Shown here: in pieces, positions 62,963 to 64,000 of the stretch
Position numbering within the stretch: position 1 is the first letter of the stretch
Layout of the letters: every line of letters starts with the position of its first letter
Source: an archaeon
GTDB lineage: Archaea > Nanobdellota > Nanobdellia > Woesearchaeales > GW2011-AR9
Direction of reading: 5' to 3'
Assembly (NCBI GenBank): GCA_018697095.1
Contig: JABHSG010000001.1
Span: 62,001-126,000 of the forward strand
Length of the DNA stretch: 64,000 nucleotides
The notes under the pieces: model-generated
The model's input: only the letters and a program-made list of their open reading frames with translations
The model's database searches: none
Told to the model about the DNA's origin: nothing
Made by a program: the position numbers and the translations under genes

Positions 62963-63931
62963 TTACTTTTTACTTCCTTTAATTCCACCAATAACTTTTG
63001 CTATCCGATACTGTGGCCTACGAGTCTCAATTAAGAACATTCTTCCTAAATATTCTCCAAAAATTCCTTGTGTAAACAAGATAATCCCCGATAAGAATGA
63101 AACTGCCAAAATTGTCGTCGTAAAACCTGGAACTGTGATTTTCCCAGACAAATAAAGTACCAAATAAAGTACCCCTATTAAAAAACTCATTGAAGATAAC
63201 AAAATTCCTAAAACACTAGCAATTCTAAGTGGAACAGTACTATAATTAAACAGCATATCAAGAGCGAATTGTACCAATTTCCAAAAAGTGTATGTACTTT
63301 CACCATCGTCTTCTCCATGAGATATAACAACGTGTTCTATATCACTTGGTCCTACAACTTGTGAAAACATAATATCTAAAATTACTCGCGGATTATCAAA
63401 GTTCGATATATGTTCAATTACTGACTTATCAAAAGCCCTAAAAGAAGTAATACTCTCTTTATTTCCAGTAATATCACAAAGAACTCTATTGAAAATCCAA
63501 GACCCTAAATTTTGTAAACCACCATGACGTTTATGGTCATACTTTCCATAAACTAATCTTCGTCCACCTTCAACCGCGGCAACTAATTTAGGGATGTCTT
63601 TTGGTGAATGTTGCAAATCAACATCCATTGTGATTAATATCTCACCGCATGCCTCACGAAGTCCACAAAGAGTAGCATTATGTTGTCCAAAATTTCGAGC
63701 CAATTTTACGATTCTAAAATGTTCATCAACTTCTGCAACCTCTTGCATTTTTTTCCAACTATCATCTCGGCTTCCATCATCAACTAAAATAATTTCATAG
63801 TTACTTCCTTTACCTACGCCATCTTTACTAACAAAATCATCAAAAAAAGAAGATAACTCCTTACTTAAACGATCTAAATACCTTGAACCATTATATACTG
63901 GGATCACAACAGAATACTTACAATTTACCAT
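62963..63931 (-). CDS. Glycosyltransferase family 2, ArnC/DPM-like, with two C-terminal helices
   Basis: A protein of about 322 residues. The GT-A domain has YSVVIPVYNGSRYLDRL, EIILVDDGSRDDSW, LARNFGQHNATLCGLREA and the metal-binding ITMDVDLQHSP (DxD). Two hydrophobic helices follow (about residues 232-258 and 270-295). This is the layout of polyprenyl-phosphate sugar transferases such as ArnC, which make the lipid-phosphate-sugar donors used by GT-C enzymes like the one at 56560. ATG 63931 is preferred, with TTG 63943 possible. A TTTAAATA box lies near 63971-63978. Confidence 0.9.
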   Translation of the reverse strand: MVNCKYSVVIPVYNGSRYLDRLSKELSSFFDDFVSKDGVGKGSNYEIILVDDGSRDDSWKKMQEVAEVDEHFRIVKLARNFGQHNATLCGLREACGEILITMDVDLQHSPKDIPKLVAAVEGGRRLVYGKYDHKRHGGLQNLGSWIFNRVLCDITGNKESITSFRAFDKSVIEHISNFDNPRVILDIMFSQVVGPSDIEHVVISHGEDDGESTYTFWKLVQFALDMLFNYSTVPLRIASVLGILLSSMSFLIGVLYLVLYLSGKITVPGFTTTILAVSFLSGIILFTQGIFGEYLGRMFLIETRRPQYRIAKVIGGIKGSKK

Positions 63932-64000
63932 AGATTTTACCAACTATTAAGCCAATTTTGCTTCATAAGCTATTTAAAGCTTATGAATTGCAAAAGACAA

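Noticed and set aside
1-63999. Insertion sequences, integrases or prophage
   Set aside because: No transposase, integrase, terminase or long terminal repeats were found.

Overview
The window reads as a stretch of a small, AT-rich archaeal chromosome, most likely a DPANN archaeon of the Woesearchaeota/Pacearchaeota kind. The archaeal evidence is eL33 (L35Ae), a HerA-type ATPase, type II methionine aminopeptidase, AglB/STT3, a presenilin-type protease, two tRNAs with bulge-helix-bulge introns, and an isolated 5S rRNA gene. Most genes carry a TATA-like box (TTTATATA or TTTTTAAA) centred about 25-28 nt upstream of the start codon, so most transcripts look leaderless. I used that spacing to choose several starts. 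The lineage is an inference; no 16S gene is present.

Layout. 1-8.6 kb: minus-strand genes, including a TIM-barrel-like gene cut by the left edge (with a possible frameshift), an HExxH protein, coiled-coil and orphan proteins, a methyltransferase, a transglutaminase-like protein and HerA. 8.7-18.8 kb: eL33, then a block of large orphan membrane, coiled-coil and secreted-type proteins arranged around a divergent promoter region. 19-22 kb: an AI-2E-family transporter, a presenilin-like protease, and a metallo-beta-lactamase-like protein that lacks its metal motif. 22.1-24.1 kb: tRNA-His, a 30-residue basic ORF with its own promoter, and histidyl-tRNA synthetase. 24.1-29.7 kb: two small membrane proteins that appear to share one palindromic TATA box, an RNA uracil methyltransferase, Map, a MopE/beta-helix surface protein and a phosphohexomutase. 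29.77-29.88 kb: 5S rRNA, followed by a candidate structured RNA that repeats its 3' end.

30-36.7 kb holds nucleotide-sugar genes (a UDPGP-like protein, UDP-sugar dehydrogenase, a sugar nucleotidyltransferase, a UDP-glucuronate epimerase-like protein) and UppP. 36.8-40.4 kb holds a membrane-anchored protein overlapping the oligosaccharyltransferase gene. 40.4-51 kb is mixed: two convergent HAD phosphatases, Ogt, a DUF5652-like protein, an amino-acid permease fused to a methyltransferase, a lone receiver domain, a voltage-sensor-like protein, a DHH phosphoesterase, NnrD with a long Lys/Ala/Arg tail, tRNA-Ile(UAU), tRNA-Gly(GCC), and two tandem HIT proteins without catalytic histidines. 51.1-63.9 kb is a surface-glycan region: Alg14/Alg13-like pair, flippase, sulfotransferase, GT4, methyltransferase, GT39-like enzyme, RmlB, a WecE-like aminotransferase, a WecD-like acetyltransferase and a GT2. 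Inside it lies a TIM-barrel-like gene interrupted by an in-frame TAA.

Together the genes suggest a cell that makes its own activated sugars (uronic acid and a dTDP-4-amino-6-deoxyhexose type), assembles and flips a lipid-linked, possibly sulfated glycan, and transfers it to proteins with AglB. No CRISPR array, transposase or prophage was seen. The most unusual items are the permease-methyltransferase fusion, the paired catalytically dead HIT proteins, the intron-containing tRNA-Ile(UAU), the duplicated 5S 3' end with a GC-rich candidate RNA, and the 30-residue ORF next to tRNA-His.
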